A DNA stretch of 64,000 bases, taken from the NCBI GenBank assembly GCA_019694435.1, contig JAIBBZ010000003.1:62001-126000 (forward strand), in the 5' to 3' direction. The notes beneath the pieces were generated by a model. The model had not been told where the DNA came from and did not search any database. It was given only the letters and a program-made list of their open reading frames with translations. This DNA comes from Pirellulales bacterium (GTDB taxonomy: Bacteria > Planctomycetota > Planctomycetia > Pirellulales > JAEUIK01). Each line of letters begins with the position of its first letter. The first letter of the stretch is position 1. A program made the translations under genes and the position numbers. Shown piece by piece: positions 63,070 through 64,000 of the stretch.

Positions 63070-64000
63070 CTCTTTAATCCGGCGGTCAGTCCGGTTGAAG
63101 CTTGCGCGCCCGTGCCCAGCCCATCTTCCGTTCCGAGCGGCTGTTTTTCCTGCGTGCGCATGCTGTAGACAAAGGCGGCCGGTGCGACCCAGAACAGCCA
63201 GGCAGCGCAAATCGCACCGATGACGTAGGACTGCCCGCCGTCGCCAAAGCCGTAGGCATGCAGCCCTTCGCCGAGAATAAAATTCACGCCGTACCACGAC
63301 ATGCCAATCACCGTCGCCCCCAGGACGGCGCCCAGGTGCAATCCAAACGCACCGAACCACCCGGCAAACCGGCCATGAAGAATGGCCAGGTAGGTGAGCA
63401 GCGAGATCAGGGCCCAGACTTCCTTCGGATCCCAACCCCAAAAGCGTCCCCACGAGACGTCGGCCCAGAGACCGCCGAGCAAGGTTCCGGCCGCCAACAA
63501 GAGCACGGCCACTTGGATTGCCTTGTAGACGTATCCGGCCAACTCCGCAGCAGCCTGAGGCGGACGCAACTGCGAGCTGCCGCTGACCGGTTGCCAGGCG
63601 CCGAACATGTAATGTCCCATCGCGGCCATCGCCAAGCCGAACGCCAGCAGGCCCGCGCCATAGCTCGACACGATCGTCAGCACGTGAATCGTCAACCAGA
63701 AGTTGTCGCGCAACACGGGCTGCAGCGGGGTGAACCGCGGATCGAGCACCGGGGCATACCAGGCGACCATCCACAACACGGCGGCCAGCAGCGCCGACGA
63801 CATGACGAACATGCGCCGTGGATAGATCTCGGCCAAGGCCGTCGCGAAATGCCCACGCAAGGTCCACGGCACCATCCCCAGGCTCAGGGCGGCCGTCACG
63901 AGGGCGCGCGGCAGAAACCAAACCGTCGGCACGAGCACGAACATCCCGGCCGACCAGGTGAGCAGGTCGTTGAAGCTCGGCAGCCATTCGCCGACGGCCC
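63066..64000 (-). CDS. Cytochrome c assembly protein, CcsA/ResC type (C-terminal part; runs off the right edge)
   Basis: Open from the window edge to TAG 63066 (311 codons seen). At least seven membrane helices are visible, e.g. 'FVMSSALLAAVLWMVAWYA', 'IVSSYGAGLLAFGLAMAAM', 'AIQVAVLLLAAGTLLGGLWA'. The heme-handling WWD-type signature is 'DVSWGRFWGWDPKEVWALIS', and conserved His residues occur in 'NFWLTIHVLTIVSSYG' and 'LTYLAILHGRF'. CcsA/ResC works with ResB (Ccs1) in system II to deliver heme across the membrane and attach it to CxxCH apocytochromes, such as the fusion protein at 26215. Planctomycetes often carry a ResB-CcsA fusion; the missing N-terminal part would tell. Confidence 0.9.
   Translation of the reverse strand, partial: AVGEWLPSFNDLLTWSAGMFVLVPTVWFLPRALVTAALSLGMVPWTLRGHFATALAEIYPRRMFVMSSALLAAVLWMVAWYAPVLDPRFTPLQPVLRDNFWLTIHVLTIVSSYGAGLLAFGLAMAAMGHYMFGAWQPVSGSSQLRPPQAAAELAGYVYKAIQVAVLLLAAGTLLGGLWADVSWGRFWGWDPKEVWALISLLTYLAILHGRFAGWFGAFGLHLGAVLGATVIGMSWYGVNFILGEGLHAYGFGDGGQSYVIGAICAAWLFWVAPAAFVYSMRTQEKQPLGTEDGLGTGAQASTGLTAGLKS

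Noticed and set aside
61906-63987. 693-codon minus-strand frame overlapping the unknown membrane protein and CcsA
   Set aside because: It lies in a different frame from CcsA, which has clear membrane helices and the WWD-type motif; composition is Arg/Gly-rich shadow.
1-64000. CRISPR array, rRNA operon, phage structural genes
   Set aside because: No regularly spaced repeats, no rRNA-like sequence and no capsid, terminase or tail genes were seen; the island is therefore not an intact prophage.

Overview
This window looks like chromosomal DNA of a planctomycete, probably of the Pirellulales type. The evidence is high GC, three Hanks-type Ser/Thr kinases (two paired with ECF sigma factors), PEP-CTERM secreted proteins, a secreted protein with the planctomycetal N-terminal LExRxLLAA-like motif, J-like/LamG membrane proteins, Tat-exported Gfo/Idh/MocA and sugar-isomerase proteins, a DUF1572 protein, and a redoxin/cytochrome c/copper-monooxygenase-like fusion. 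The assignment rests on gene families recognised from memory; no search was run.

Layout. 1-5.0 kb (minus): the N-terminal part of a large secreted LamG protein, then an ECF sigma factor and kinase pair. 5.29-19.70 kb: a 14.4-kb integrative element. It sits at the 3' end of a tRNA-Glu(CTC) gene, is bounded by a 22-bp direct repeat of the T arm and acceptor end, and carries its own tyrosine integrase, excisionase-like HTH protein, P-loop ATPase and HTH regulator at the tRNA end. Its cargo is a fused double PEP-CTERM protein, a HIT plus HNH-nuclease gene pair, an EVE-like plus PD-(D/E)XK protein, a GYF/trypsin/TPR membrane protein and the stump of a type I methyltransferase gene (hsdM). Three long imperfect palindromes resembling integron attC sites bracket the HIT-HNH and EVE-nuclease genes, and a decayed integron-type integrase C-terminus lies between them. 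This element is the best candidate for an undescribed system.

19.9-28.5 kb: kinase, two-part alpha/beta hydrolase, Tat-exported sugar isomerase, DUF1572, and the redoxin-cytochrome-copper fusion with a strong terminator. 28.5-38.1 kb: a plastic region with two near-identical copies of a small membrane protein gene, a PEP-CTERM protein, a frameshifted PEP-CTERM protein, a second ECF-kinase pair (the kinase has a WD40-like ectodomain) and a dead IS3-family element with two amber codons. 38.5-44.4 kb: Hsp20, J-like/LamG protein, oxidoreductase, M20 amidohydrolase, tRNA-Gln(CTG). 44.7-58.2 kb: an FHA-GAF-SpoIIE phosphatase, a large secreted TPR-CHAT protein, then a minus-strand run of envelope or exopolymer-type genes (TMTC-like, sulfotransferase, MprF-like DUF2156, SGNH-TPR, GH10-like). 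58.4-64 kb: purC, an SGNH protein, aroC, an unknown membrane-anchored protein, and the C-terminal part of a CcsA-type cytochrome c assembly protein.

Most opposite-strand open frames here are by-products of high GC and are omitted.
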